From Sabellastarte sp. h YS-2021 (Eukaryota; Annelida; Polychaeta; Sabellida; Sabellidae): DNA of 64,000 nucleotides. The notes beneath the pieces were generated by a model. It saw only the letters and a program-made list of their open reading frames with translations, was not told the origin of the DNA and ran no database searches. The stretch spans positions 46,598,332-46,662,331 of the forward strand of contig OZ024938.1 in assembly GCA_964017235.1 (NCBI GenBank), given 5' to 3'. This document shows, one piece after another, positions 21,956-35,140 of the stretch (position 1 is its first letter; each line of letters opens with the position of its first letter). Position numbers and translations under genes: made by a program.

Positions 21956-24703
21956 TAGAGGCTAATTTGAGGCTCAATGTATTTCACATTTCACTAGTAT
22001 ACATGAGATTTGACAAGTGTTAGTAAGTGGGTATTTTTATTTAGGCAGGACACAATCGTCACAACATGGGCAGTCTTCAAAGCATGTAGTGGATTTCTTA
22101 AAAATGCATGGAAACCTGATACTAGCTCTCACATGTTATATAATTAGGGGTGAAAACGAGTCGGAATAGCTATTTGGGGTGGCTTGTTTTTCAGCATCCA
22201 CTACCTGTACTCACAAAGTCCATTTACAGAGTAATAGGCAGAAGGTTGTGAACCAAACTTCAATTGCAATTGCAAGTTGCTATATTGCATGCTGTGTTTA
22301 GCTTGCGCAACTCACATGATCCACAAATATAAAGTCAAGGCTGCACAATGGCTGTTTGTTAAAAGCTCCAAAAGTTCAATAATAAGTACTTTAAGTTGAA
22401 AAAATACAAGTTGCCATGATAGAGAACAGTGTGAACAGGTGAGGGTTGTCTAACGGTGACAATATTGGGAAGGCTGAACACATCTTATCAGGTAGTTCAT
22501 TCCACTCTTCTGCTGTATTGAAAGTGAATAAATTATTTAATGAATTTTTGAACCACAAATCGTTACCATCACCTTGACATCATCCGCAACAATGTTGACA
22601 GATATTAGAGGAAAGATAAGCCTCAAAATATTTAGGATAATCTTTTTGAAGAAATTTGAATTCACATTGAATTCAAATATTCAAGTGGAAGGACCAAAAA
22701 AAAAAAAAAAAAAAACATCATCTCTTCACTAGCACATTATGTATCGCAGAATCTACCTCCTCGACCAGTTCATCCAGAGAAGTTCTATAATTGGTTTGAT
22801 TTTGATTTCTTTTACATGTGAACTACATGAGTCAAGCAGACTGTGTTACTCCCTTTCTCTACTTTACTTTGATTGTCCCATTGGCTTGAACTTGACTGTC
22901 ATGTAATGGACTCCCAGTTCAACTATTATTTATTGGCTTAAAGCCAGTGGTATTGGAACAAAAAGCGATTACACTACATCATGGTCTCATTGTGACTTCT
23001 GAATAAACTTGATGCATGTATACTGTTTTATGTTGTGGCCAAATGCATGACCTTTGCATAAGCTGAAGTCAGCATTATGAGATAATGGTTTTAATATTCT
23101 TTTACTAATATGTGATTGAAAATTCCAAAAACTTTTTTTATTCATACAAGTTTCATCTGGGTCCGTTTTACACACCACTGGTTCTAGTTTCAGAACCTGA
23201 ATCCATGCAAAACTATTTTGTGCAGGTTGTATGAAAATAGATAACAAGTGTGATCAAAGAACCAGCTAAACCTTTGTAGCCACAGAATCCAATTGTAATC
23301 ATCCCGTGGACACTTGGCTTACAGAGGGAATAATGACTGACTGTAATAAACTACAGTTACACTGGTACCTTGACCTTACATAAAAATAAAATAATCTAAT
23401 AATGCTAATAATGCTAATCTTGTAATAAAAGAGGTTAATCCAGTTAACATTTTCTCTTTTCTATAATTAGGACATTTCAGATAAATTAATGTAATTTTGA
23501 AAATATACCTTTTTATTTCATGTGTTTTTGTCTACCCCACTTGGGTGGATCATGGAGGAGTGGCAGATAGTATTTTTTCACATTTTATGACATATCAATT
23601 TTTGAATTTGTACCCCGGAAATAGTCAACTGTTAAAAGGTGGATATTTCAGTTATGCTACTTACATTTAAAAAAAAAATTCAATTCCATTTTATAATTTA
23701 CCAACAAAACATATTTCAACCAAATTACACAGAAAAAAACACTACTTAATTTTTGTTTGACTTTAATCTTATGACATAACTCTGTATTAGTTTTTCTCAT
23801 AAATTTTAAAGGTGTTTTCCTTCATCTATGCATAAAGATTATACTTTAACGTATAACATTGTCTATTTTATGAAATTGGCAAGCCACAGTGAATAATTCT
23901 TGCCTGTTTTACAAAAATAGGCAATTTTTGAATGCTTTCCACTGTATCACTTTTGGCATTTTCGAACTAAAGTACATGAACTTGGTTTTATTGGTGTTCA
24001 ATTTAAGTGTGTTACAGATCAACAAGTTTTTCAAATGTAGAAGGAAGTTCTTCGAATCTTCAAAAGCAAAAGAGGCATTTTTGTTGAATATATCAAAACA
24101 ACCTGTGTATCAGTATAAAATAAAATTTGACACTTTACTAGTATATCAATGATCTTGCTAAGGTGTATAGGTCACAGTCAAAAGAGAAGAGGACCCACAA
24201 CAGAACCTGAAGACTGGACAAGAGTTTATAAAGGTCCGATAATGTAGAGCAAATTCCCAAATTCTGATAGCAATCAGAATTTAGCAGGAACTAAAAGACT
24301 TCAGTACAGAATCACCGACAACTAACTATGATGAAAGGCAGAGTCGACTAAGAAATGATATCAAAAGTGGTGATAGATCAAGTAGTAGGAGGGTAGGTCA
24401 TTTTATTTTCATGGACAGTAAAGTAGTCTTGCTTGAACGATCAGATTGATTGTCAGACTGATATTTATTGCATAAACCATGTACACCAACATGCATGGGT
24501 ATAACATGTTCGGCCATATTTTGATATGAAGCTCAACCCCAATACAAGATGAGAATTCTTCAGATTATGTTCAAAAACAAAGGTTTTCTTTATTAAGGAG
24601 AGTCGCATTAACTTATTAATCCTGTATAAATATATTAGTGATACTGAAAAAAATGCAAAGACTATGAATCAAAAACCATTTTCACACACATATATATGTC
24701 ACA
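21956..24703. other. Intergenic, mostly unremarkable
   Basis: An A-run at 22697-22714 and an unrecognised coding-like stretch at 22379-22565 (minus). Otherwise AT-rich DNA. Confidence 0.35.
22379..22565 (-). other. Coding-like stretch, unrecognised
   Basis: About 62 minus-strand codons read without a stop. The composition is protein-like, for example LFTFNTAEEWNELPDKM. No family, start or splice sites were recognised. It may be a decayed transposon or gene fragment. Confidence 0.2.
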
Positions 24704-24935
24704 GGCGAAATTAAAATCCAGGCGGGTTTTAAATCCGCCTAGGTGAAATCAAAATTGTAATCTCGCCTAGGCAAAATTAAAATTGTGATCTGCCCTAGGC
24801 AGATTTTAAATCCACCTAGACCAAATTAAAATTTTGATTTCGCCTAGGTGAGATTACAATTTTACAAGCTGATTTTATCAAATTTTAATCTCACCTAGGC
24901 AAGATCAATATTTTAATTTGGTCTAGGCAAAATTC
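24704..24935. repeat. Cluster of CCTAGG-centred palindromes
   Basis: About seven copies of a motif like cgcctaggcaaaattaaaatt in both orientations within about 230 bases. The core is CCTAGG or one base off, flanked by gaaatTAAAATT-type arms. The arrangement is mirrored about the middle. It is probably a small fold-back element. Confidence 0.65.
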
Positions 24936-26519
24936 AAATTTTATTTGAATTGTTTATGGTGGATTCCAATATTTGATTTAGTTGAAATGTAAATTAATAT
25001 AATGAAGTTAGTTAAACAATTATGCTTTATAAATGGGGTATTTGAAATAGACTCGCACTGAATTTTACACACTTAATGAGGCATTGGTGGAATGAATTTG
25101 TCTCAAGGTAAGTTTATATCCTAGGTTAGTAGGTTTTTACTAGGTTAATGTGAAACTGATTTAGCAATGCCATCATTTTAATCAATGTGTTTAAAGTCAA
25201 TGATATAATTTAACTTTTAGTTGTTCAAATATTGAGATATATTAACATCATTAATCTGGCTTTAAACTAGTTCATTTATTATTATTCCCCTTTTATTAGT
25301 ATTATTAATTCAAGAACAATTAACAGTTAGCTTTGTTTCAATTCTCCCCCATATCTTGCCCACCACACTGACAGCTGGCCACAGTAATTGCAATTGCCAG
25401 TGGTCTACTGCACATGTATTGCACAATAGGTCACCTGTAATAGGGTAGCCTCTTACTTTTAAATGATATTCTCAGGAGTAAGAAGCATTTACATTTAATC
25501 TTCAAAGATTTCTTTGAGGTGCACTTCCTCTTTTATTTATACGCAGGGGCCATTCAGTAGCTTTTAGCTATAATCTTCTAAGATTTTCTACAGAGACTCC
25601 ATTTCTTTTATTTATGCTCAGGAGTCATTCAGTAACTTTTACATATAATCCTCAGAGGTTTTCTACAAAGATTATTTTCCTTTTATTTGTGCTCAGGACT
25701 GAGTTGTTTCTTTTTATATCTATATTTCAATAAAACATTAATGGGACATTTATAACTGTGGAAATTTGATCAAAGGAGATAGTGTTGCTTTCATGTCAGC
25801 CACATGAGAATATAAAAGCTGGTCAAAATTCTGAGAAGTTATTATTCAAATCTTGCATGATGGATCAGAAAGAACAATTCTATGAGCTGCTGGAGAAGCT
25901 GATTTTCATCTTTAGACAAGAAGAAGAAGAACAAGTCCATCATCACCCAAGAGGTCTACAAGAAGATCCTGGAATGTCTGCAACTCAAGAAAGAGAGTCC
26001 TTGTGCTGGAGGTCCTAGCTTCAAATTTTAGTGCCACTAACACTTTTCACATTGATTTTAGAATGACTGCATTAATTCATTTTTAGTTTTGTTTATAGAT
26101 GTACAAAGATTTCATCTGATTCTTTTGTAACACTGCACAAATGTTATCTTAAAATATCTTAAAACATGTTCCGAGTCTTATCATGGCTGTTTTTCCCCAG
26201 CTAATTAAAGAAACTACCATCTTTGGCTTATGTTTATATATGAATTTAGCCGGAGTGTCATATGGGTATTCGTATTCCCTATGAATAATCACCACTATGT
26301 GGTTTATTGTAAAGGGTAAAAGAAATTAATTTCTCCATTGTTCGTACTAATAATTTAAAACAAATTGGTGAATCCTGACTCATAATAAGTAACATCTTTG
26401 TAAATAAGGCCCACTATCAAATCACAGGGGTATATTTCTCCAAAAGGCTACCACAGATATTATGGCTCAGCTTTACTGTCATTTATTGATCATAAACTCA
26501 TTTCTTGAGTATGCTCTGA
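24936..26519. other. Intergenic with tandem-like phrases
   Basis: The region 25440-25700 holds three diverged units of about 75-95 bp (ctcaggag.cattcagtaacttttacatataat-type phrases). A possible integrase fragment at 25857-26030 is listed separately. Confidence 0.35.
25857..26030 (+). pseudogene. Possible integrase-element N-terminal fragment (KRBA2-like), broken
   Basis: Short segments read MDQKEQFYELLEKL and IITQEVYKKILECLQ. They resemble the region before the zinc-binding part of KRBA2-like/Ginger-type integrases. The match is from memory and weak. It is a broken relic if real. Confidence 0.25.
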
Positions 26520-26765
26520 TGCAAACTCAATTTTTAGATGAGTTTAAGCATAATCCTAGCCTGAGAATTTTAAAAAATGTCAACAAAAGTGAATTTAAGA
26601 ATAAACTCGGAAAATGAGTTTATGTCTGAGTTTTAAGGTGAGTTTAAGTTTAAAAATTCTGTAATGTGAAAAGTTTGAGTTTAAGCATAAACTGATAAAG
26701 TTAAGTTTATAAATGAGTTCTAACACGAATTTAAGTTTAAGAATCTTTGTAAATACTAGCCCTGA
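26520..26765. repeat. Iterated GAGTTTAAG motif region
   Basis: About ten copies of gagtttaag or ataaactc variants in both orientations, including the inverted pair ataaactc...gagtttat at 26602-26624. It is probably a small fold-back element. Ends are not defined. Confidence 0.45.
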
Positions 26766-28698
26766 AAACTCTAAGGGGTATCCTGACACCAATATATTTA
26801 ATAAAAAATCAAGTCAATCCTTGATCAATCGTCAGTGTTTATATTTTACATAATTAAAATTGTATATTATAAGATTGAGAAACCAGAAAAAGTAATATAA
26901 TAATATAACATGTGTTTTCTGTATAAAATTGGCATTTCTTTAATCCTTTGTGACAATAAAATCTTATTTGAGCTCAAATATAACACTATCAAAGGCTTTT
27001 TCAAAATCAAAACGCAGCTAACATGCAGGACGCTCAGTCATATGAGTTAACTGGGTGATGTGAATTTTGAGTTGAGCAACCCCCCAAAAGTCCCTGCTTG
27101 CTGGTCCACTTAATTAAGTCAAAACAGCAAATGTTTTAATTAAGTATTGCCAATCAGAAAATGGAATTATCTAATTTAAAACAGTCTCCAAACAATATGC
27201 CTACAATTGCATGTGTTCCTGTAATTTCAATACAAAATCTGTATCAACTAGCATAAATTAAGTACTATCGTATTGACACTTCAACCACTCTTTAATATAT
27301 AATATTTAAATTATAACTGACATGGTCCCTGAGGACTAAATCATGAAGTTAAAAGTGTCTTAATATTCATTATTCTCTGTTTACTTCACTGACATGTTTT
27401 GAGAAAATATATAATGACTCATGTCTAGTATAAGTCTTTGTCTATAAAGTCATCGACATTGCCCAGTATCCTCATGCTCATATTGTAGAAGTTACTTGTC
27501 CAGTGACTGATATGAATGTGGAAAGCAAATATCTATTCTGTTGTATTATCTTTCATATGTTAGAAACATATTTATAACAAATAAGGCTGCTCTAAAATAA
27601 TTCTCTGATGAAGTTTATTCCCCCCCCCCCCCCCCCCCCTGTCAGTTTTAGAAGTTGCAAATTTACCAAGAATACTGACCATAGGATAGATATTCAGAGC
27701 AGCAGAAGAGTTTTGAAAAATGTACTAGTGCACAGGGTTAAAATAGTATATACATGTGCCACGAAGTTTTTAAGAGATTTACTTTGAATTTATTATGTGT
27801 TTTAGACCCTGACACTATAAAGAAGTATATAAAGAATCATGTGTATTATTGACCAGTACACATCTCAAGCATTCAAATGAAAGGAAACCAACCTAGGGAA
27901 TCTTTGGAATATATTCCATTTCACTTTTGTTAATTATCGAGTGTATAAACAGTGTACTAATGTTCATTAATGTAAATTTCGTCCGTGAATCATGTACAAA
28001 CTGTATTACAAAATATTAAGAAACAATTGCCATTTAAATTGATAATACAATTTAATTATTGAGGCTACCATGCAGATCTGGTGTGGATTGACGTCTGAAC
28101 ATGAGATAACTTTATTTTGTCTTCTACCAGATGATGACATTAATGGATGTTCCAAACTGAGCGGTTTTCGTAAATTAAATTGCCTTATCTTGACTGGTTG
28201 TCAATGGTTTCTTTGGCAGTTTTCCGATGAATTTTTAGTTTGTATTTATTGGTGCTGTTGAAGTGCTTCTTCAAAATAGGGCGCGACTATTGTTGAGGTA
28301 AAACCATGTGAGCTTAAAGATATTCTCTTTTGTGAAATCTAACACATTCTTCTCTGTCTGAGATACTGTCCATATCTACCTTTCTCTAGTATATTACTAA
28401 GTGGGGTAGACATGAATTCAAGATACAGGTGTATATCCGCAGGTTTGTTGTATAGTGTAGTCATAGTGTAGATTAGGTCTACCCATATTTAACAGTAGTA
28501 TGTAGGAAGCTAACTTGTGTTTGAGCTTACTAATGAGCAAATTTGATTATCTGATGTAGTTATTTACAGTACACAATAAAGTGATTCAATGACACTTAAC
28601 GATGTATAAACATAATAAATATGTCATCAATAAAGCTTCTCCAGATGACGAATGCTAAACTCCATATTTCTCACAGAGTGATTTTCTGTGTGAAATGT
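26766..28698. other. Intergenic, nothing recognised
   Basis: AT-rich DNA with a C-run of about 19 at 27620-27639. The open frame at 28070-28261 has no family resemblance or splice support. Confidence 0.4.
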
Positions 28699-28920
28699 CT
28701 AGAGACTGGAGTGGTTTCTCTTGAGTCCGTTCCCTTTCTTAGAGACTGGCTCTTTAAGCTTCGTGGCTACACTCTCTAACAGTGCTGTGGTTTCACTGCA
28801 AACACTTGTAGTTGGAATTGGAGTACCACTGGTTGGAGTGTTAAAAGCACTGGTACTTTGAACTTCCAAGTTATTAAAATCAACAGACAGAGCTGTGTCA
28901 CTAACACTCATTTTACCCAA
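28699..28920 (-). CDS. Hypothetical 73-residue ORF
   Basis: Runs from ATG to stop with a protein-like composition: Ser/Thr-rich first half (SAFNTPTSGTPIPTTS), a short helix (TTALLESVATKL), then a basic tail (KKGNGLKRNHSSL). No family was recognised. Its start lies a few bases from the boundary of the DIRS-like fossil, so it may be a host exon or retrocopy next to the insertion. Chance is also possible. Confidence 0.3.
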   Translation of the reverse strand: MGKMSVSDTALSVDFNNLEVQSTSAFNTPTSGTPIPTTSVCSETTALLESVATKLKEPVSKKGNGLKRNHSSL

Positions 28921-28927
28921 CGAATAT

Positions 28928-28985
28928 AAGAATAATAAGTGACTGTGTGCGGTGACTAACAGTTATGCTCAGTAACCTGCCTTAT
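28928..28985. repeat. Inverted repeat partner of 36289-36345
   Basis: About 48 of 57 positions match the reverse complement of 36289-36345, including aagtgactgtgtg and cagtaacctg. Probable left end of the DIRS-like fossil. Confidence 0.65.
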
Positions 28986-29095
28986 TTTTCTCATCAGAGG
29001 CTGAAAAGTTCATCCCATTTTGCCCTGAGGTACAAAAATCCTATCTGCCTAGAGCCGCTCACCTGAGCCTCTTTTGGGCTCTGATGAGAAAAATC
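28986..29095. repeat. Hairpin with 16-base arms
   Basis: The arms tttttctcatcagagg and ctctgatgagaaaaa face each other across about 75 bases, just inside the probable left end of the fossil. It could be the remains of its internal complementary region, or an unrelated hairpin. Confidence 0.5.
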
Positions 29096-32000
29096 TAGCA
29101 CATTTAATAAGTAAATTAAATTTTTAATAGTTAATACCCTATCCAATGGACAATTGCTTTACCGGTCGGTATGACCAGTCCCGCCAAACACCAGAAAAAG
29201 ACATCCTGTATATACTACCGACAGAACTGGTCATGGCGTGTGCATTTGCCAGGTGGCACCTTAGAGGCAGCAAAGGTCCTTACATCATGGACTTTAGCCT
29301 GATGCAGTGTGAGGGCCTCCTGATCAGAGAGCTCATAACATAGGATCACAGTCTGCTTGATCCATGAGGAAATGGTGGCAGGTGAGATGTCCTTATCAAA
29401 ACTTTTCTTGAAGGAACTCCTTGTTCTGCCTAAGATCTGAGGTCCTGTCCAAGTAATAGCGAAGGGCTCTGACTGGAGACAAGGACCTGTCACCCTTGAC
29501 ACTGGGGCTACACTATTTGGACCCTCCTTAGCCAGCTGGTTCTTGGATAAAAAGCTGGGTAAGGGGTACAAACACACCTTAGACCAGTCTGACTGGTGTC
29601 TGATGTTCTTATGTAACCAAGCATGGATCTCACTTCTGCGTTTACCAGAACCCAAGGCCAACAGAAAAACAGTCTTGAAGGTCAAGTGTTTTAGTGAGGC
29701 CTCGTTTAATGGTTCAAAGGGAGCCTTTGTCAGCTGGCGTAAAACCAGGGAGAGGTTCCAGGAGGGTATGCCCCTCCTGCCCTTGGGTCTGTCTCTATGG
29801 AAACTATCCAGGAGACGAGTGAGATTCTCATCTTTGCTGACATTGATGGGAAAGTTGCCCAACTTGTCAGCAATGGCTGACCTGTACCCATCAATGGTAC
29901 CTGGTTTCAACTTCCTGTCCTGAAACAGGTGCCCTGAAGCCCACCTGATTACTGAAGCACCACTTTGTAAAAAATGGTCCACTTTGCCTCATAGATGGAT
30001 CTGGTTGATCCTATCTTAGGAGCCTCAATTCGTGCTGCCAGGTTGGGCAGACACAGTGGAATCTGACTCTACATTGCCACTAGATCCCAGAACCAGGGCA
30101 TGTTGGTCCACCCCGGTGCAATCAGAATGATTCTGTTGCATGGGTAGTCCTGCAACTTCTCCACCACTTTGCCCAAGATGGCTGCTGGTGGGAAGGCATA
30201 TGGGTCCAGATCTTTCCAGGACAGACTGAGTGCATCCACTGCCCATGCCTGGGGGACTGGGACCGGTGACACAAACTGTGGCAGTTTGTTGTTGAACCTG
30301 GTGGCAAACAGGTCCACCTGAGGCTGGTGCCACTGGGAGCATAGAGCTTGGAACACCTCTGGGTGAAGGGACCATTCCGTTTGAATGGTCTGGCCAAATC
30401 TGGATAGGTTGTCTGCTATCACATTCAGCCGGCCAGGGATGTGTCGTGCTTTGAGAGTTACCTGTTTCCTGGTGCACCAGGCGGGATTCTCCACAGCAGG
30501 GCACACAGAGAACCCGAGTTTATCCCCCCTTCCTTGTTGATATAGGCTACCACTGTTGTGTTGTCTGTGGCCACCAGGACTATGTTGTTTGAACAGAGGT
30601 CTTGGAACTCTTTTAGGGCCAGAAAGACTGCCTTTAGTTCCAAGTGGTTTATATGCAACTTGCTTTCTGGAAGGGACCAGGTTCCCCTTGCAGTGCGCTC
30701 GTTTAAGTGAGTGCCCCACCATTCTTTTGATGCATCCGTAAATATCTGCAGAGCATGTTTTAGAGGGTGTCATAGTTGACCTGGTAGCACATTGCTTTCC
30801 TCCTTAAGTGGGGATTGGAGCGACCTGGGGACTGGTATCACCTTTTCTAGTGATTCTGGTACCCTCCAGTTGTTCTTCAAGTGCCACTGTACGGGTCTCA
30901 TATGAAGTCGACCCAGGTGGACTTGCTTTTCTGTGGCTGTCAGAAGCCCTATGAAGGACATGAAATGCCGGACTGGACACACCGAACCAGATAAATTGTC
31001 TGAATTTTGTCTATCAAGGGCTGCCAACGCTCTGGTGTGGGTCTGACCTTGCCCTCTTTCAAGTTGAACTGGTAACCTACGAAGTTGAAAACCTGTTTTG
31101 GATCCAGTTCTGACTTTTCCTTGTTCACCAGCAAACCTAGTTCTCGACAGAGCTACCAAGGTCTGTGTATGTTGGAGACAAGTTTGGTGGGATGTAGCTT
31201 TCACCAACCAGTCGTCTAGGTACTGGTGGATTCTTATACCCCTCTGTAAAACCATCAATTTTGTCTATCAAGGGCTGCCAACGCTCTGGTGTGGGTCTGA
31301 CCTTGCCCTCTTTCAAGTTGAACTGGTAACCTACGAAGTTGAAAACCTGTTTTGGATCCAGTTCTGACTTTTCCTTGTTCACCAGCAAACCTAGTTCTCG
31401 ACAGAGAGCTACCAAGGTCTGTGTATGTTGGAGACAAGTTTGGTGGGATGTAGCTTTCACCAACCAATCGTCTAGGTACTGGTGGATCCTTATACCCCTC
31501 TATAAAGCCATCAATTTGGCCACCACTGTGAACTCCATTGGTGCTGTGGACAGGCCAAAGGGTAGGGCTTTGAACTGGTAGGACCGACCCTGGATGTAAA
31601 CATGCATGTACCTCCTGGACTGACTGTGAATTGGTATGTGGTAAGTATGCGTCCTTGAAATCTATGGAAGTGACCACTCCTCCCGCCTGTAGGGAGGTTC
31701 TTATTGTGTCTGGGGTCTCCATTTTAAATGACTCTGTGTTTAGGAAGGTGTTTAAGGTGCTCAGGTCCAAGATAGGTCTCCACCGGTTGTTGGGTTTGGG
31801 TACCAGAAATAGCCGGTTGTAAAACCCCATGGAGTTTTGGTTTTCTACTGGTTCTACTGCATTTCTGTTTACCAGCTGACACAGGTCCTCCAAAAGGTTG
31901 AGATTTTTGTGAGGGTTGGCATAGCTGCTTATGACAGTTGGTGATCTTGTTAGGTTGGGTCTGAACCGGAAAGGGACGGTGTAGCCCTTGGCTGGTTTCT

Positions 32001-33753
32001 GTGAGAAAGTTGTAGGCATGCCACGACCTTTCTTTCCCTGTTGGCATTCACGTATTTGCTTCCAAGCTGGGATAGACGACTTCCGGTCCGTTTAATGAGA
32101 AGGTTTGTCATTGGAAGCATATGGATGGAAACGACCGGGATTCCTGTGTGACTGGCTAGACAAACGCCTCTCTTCACTTGTGGCCACTTCCTCTTCAGCC
32201 TTAATGAGAAGCTGCTCCAGGAAAGGTGACTGCAAATGAACGGGGGCAGTACGCAGTGCAGTGAGTGTGTCCTCTTTTACTCCAAGTAAAATACTCCAAG
32301 TAGCTGTCTCTATGCACAAAGGTGAAGTTTGCGACACTAATGAACACACCTACTGGCAAGTCCTGCATTGTCCTGGCCATGGCTTACCAGCTTGCTGCAT
32401 TTTTTCAGAGGACTTGCCCTTGCCTTTCACCATGTCCAAACTCTTGCATTGTGTAGACATCACATCCTGAACTCTAGTCAAACACCTTGACAAACTGGCA
32501 GCCTGATTGCACGTGACAGTCTTCTCCCTAGCTGCTCTTTCCCAGTGTCTTAAAATGTCCTGACTAAGGGGCCGAGAGGGTGGGGCAGCAGGTAAACTAC
32601 GTCTGGCCACCCTGCTGAATGCGCTATTCAGCTTTGCCAGTTCTGGAGACCAGGAAGACACAGTGGATACATCAGAGTCTTTTTTATCAGCATGCATGTC
32701 GTACAATCTAGACGACCTAGGTGGCTTGACAAACTTGTCCCTGAGAAGTCCAGCAGTTTCTGTGTTCCTGGAGGGGTAGCCTTCAGTGATGGTGAGATTC
32801 AACTTCTCCATCTTCCAGCAAAGCCAGTCGTCTACAGGCAATTTCACAGATACCTGGGAACCGGCAAAATTGTTATCATCTGAAGATGTAACACTGTCGA
32901 ATTCAGGAATCTTGTGCCAGCCCATGAATGACCTCACACCTCTGATGGTCTCTCTGTAACTAACTTCTAGCGCTAGAGTTCTTGGTCACCGGAATCATCT
33001 TTGTCTGGGGAGCCATACCGGAAGTTGTCATCAGCAGGTGAACCAGGCTCACTTTGCAGATCTTCCTCACTGTCAGACTGCACAGCACTACTGGTACCAG
33101 ATAGCAGTACCTCAGGACCCGCACCGTTCTCCCAACTTCTCATCTAGGTCCCTGAGTTCATCAGACCTGGGTTTGCTGCTGGATTTTGATTTCTTCCTGC
33201 TTGACTTGGGAGAATCGTCAATTCTTTTCTTCTCGCCAGCAGGGGTTTCAGACTTCTTAACTGTCTTCTCTCCGTCCACCCATCCCAACACACTGACCTG
33301 TGAAGGGTCCACAAGAGTGGGGATGGGGGAGGCAGAAACCTTCTTTTCCTTATTCTTCCTCTCTCTGTAGGTGGGGGTGGCAAGTTGAAGAATCTCCTCT
33401 GGGGTAAAGGCCTTGCAGATGGACAATCTCGTTTGAGGACACACGGATTGTCTCCAACCCCCTTCTCTCTCCATCTTGCGCACTTGAGGTAGCCATCAAA
33501 CAAAGCCATAATATGGCCACACGTGCCTTTCTTCTGTCCAAGAGATGACATAATGATCAGTAATACAGAAAAATTATGTAGAAAGAATTAAAAGTTCATA
33601 AAATGATTGAATTCGTTGTAAAACTTCAGAAACATTTCTCTGTAGAAAACATGTCTGCACACTCCACGCACCAAACGAAAAAGATGCTATGACGTCATGA
33701 TGTCTAGACAGGAAGGAAGTATGATGCGCCACCTAGTGAATGCACACTCCATG

Positions 33754-35136
33754 ACCGGTGTAGCATCAGATAATGTATCCCTCAAAAAGTGTGTGGGGAT
33801 ACAGAATATGCTAGGTGGGGCTGTCAGATTCTGTATCCCCTGTTAAATTCTGTATCCCCCTGTCATATTTTGTATCCCCTGAAGTTGGGCTAGTCCTATT
33901 GGTATTTCAGTCACATGTGTGTGTTGTTTTCTTTATTTTGTGATTCACAAATATATGTATATTGTATGTTGTACCTGTATGATCTTTGTTCTACCATTCT
34001 TTCGAACTTTATTCCTTTAACCTCTGGTTAAGTGACTAGCTAAAAGTATTAATTGGGCATTGAAGTAAGACTCTTTAATGTGTTTTGAAGGTGATAGTTT
34101 AAATGTTTAACTGTTTATACACAAAAGTTTTTATTAAATCAGAATTTTCAAATGTTTAAATGCTAAGTTCTTAAATAGACAATAGACAATTACCCATCAG
34201 GGTTGGGTCTAGTACATTTGTACTAATAGAACATAATAAAAAAGTCAATTTTTTATGTGTGTATGACTAAATTGATCAAACTAACATGTTTGATTTATTT
34301 ATATTTTCATACTAAAATATTTAAAAATTTAAATAGGAAATTTTATAAGTAGGTTCACCCATAAAATCATCCTGGATAATTGTGTGGCCCTATTTGTATT
34401 TTACCCAATAAAGGTTTGGCAGAATTAAGCCTCATTATATTTAGAGATAACTTTGATGTTGATTTGTTTCACTTTATGATTTGAGGTGTTCCCTATTGTA
34501 TACTCCACCCAACCCAAGTGAAACAAATCAACATCAATAGAATATTAAGACAATAGACACAGATCCAATTAAGAAATCACCTCAATGAATGACAAATAAA
34601 TCAACATGAAAGGAATATATAATAATTTTCTTTTATTTGCACATGTTTGTTAATATATAATAATTTTCTTTTATTTGCACATGCTTGTTAATAGTTTTCA
34701 TTATATTCAGCATAAAATCATTATTGAATTTAATTAACTTAAGTTGGCCTGATATGTTTTCTCCCATCTTAAGATAGACTGACTCCTAAGTTGTGCTCCC
34801 AGATCTATAATGTATTTTTATACAATATGTTTTAAATTGTTTGGGTCTGTTGCAAAATAAGCTTTTACAATGTGTTAAGAACAGTGTGTCTTAGGACAAC
34901 TCAATGATTATATCTTGTTTTCATATAATTGGCCTTAATGTAACTTGTTTTAATCTCCCTCCCCAGGGCCACTTCAAAAGGATACAGGTTTTGATGGGGA
35001 TACAATATTTGATTGTCAAATAGTGCACCCCCTTAATCCCGCTATTGTTGGGGATACAAAATATTCTGTATCCCCTAAAAGATCAAAGAGGGGATACAGA
35101 ATTTGATGGGGATACACAATTTCATGTTACACCGGT
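33754..35136. mobile_element. Inverted-repeat element 1 of a pair, iterated TGTATCCCC motif
   Basis: Outer ends are accggtgtagca and its inverse tgttacaccggt. Each end carries four or more copies of a motif like attctgtatcccc, inverted between the ends. The AT-rich interior includes an inverted pair (tgatgttgatttgtttcact at about 34452 and its inverse near 34520) and a direct duplication at 34614-34690. It has no coding frame and is non-autonomous. Confidence 0.8.
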
Positions 35137-35140
35137 CCTG

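Noticed and set aside
24704-24935. CRISPR-like regular repeats
   Set aside because: The motifs occur in both orientations, have no unique spacers of constant size, and the genome is eukaryotic.
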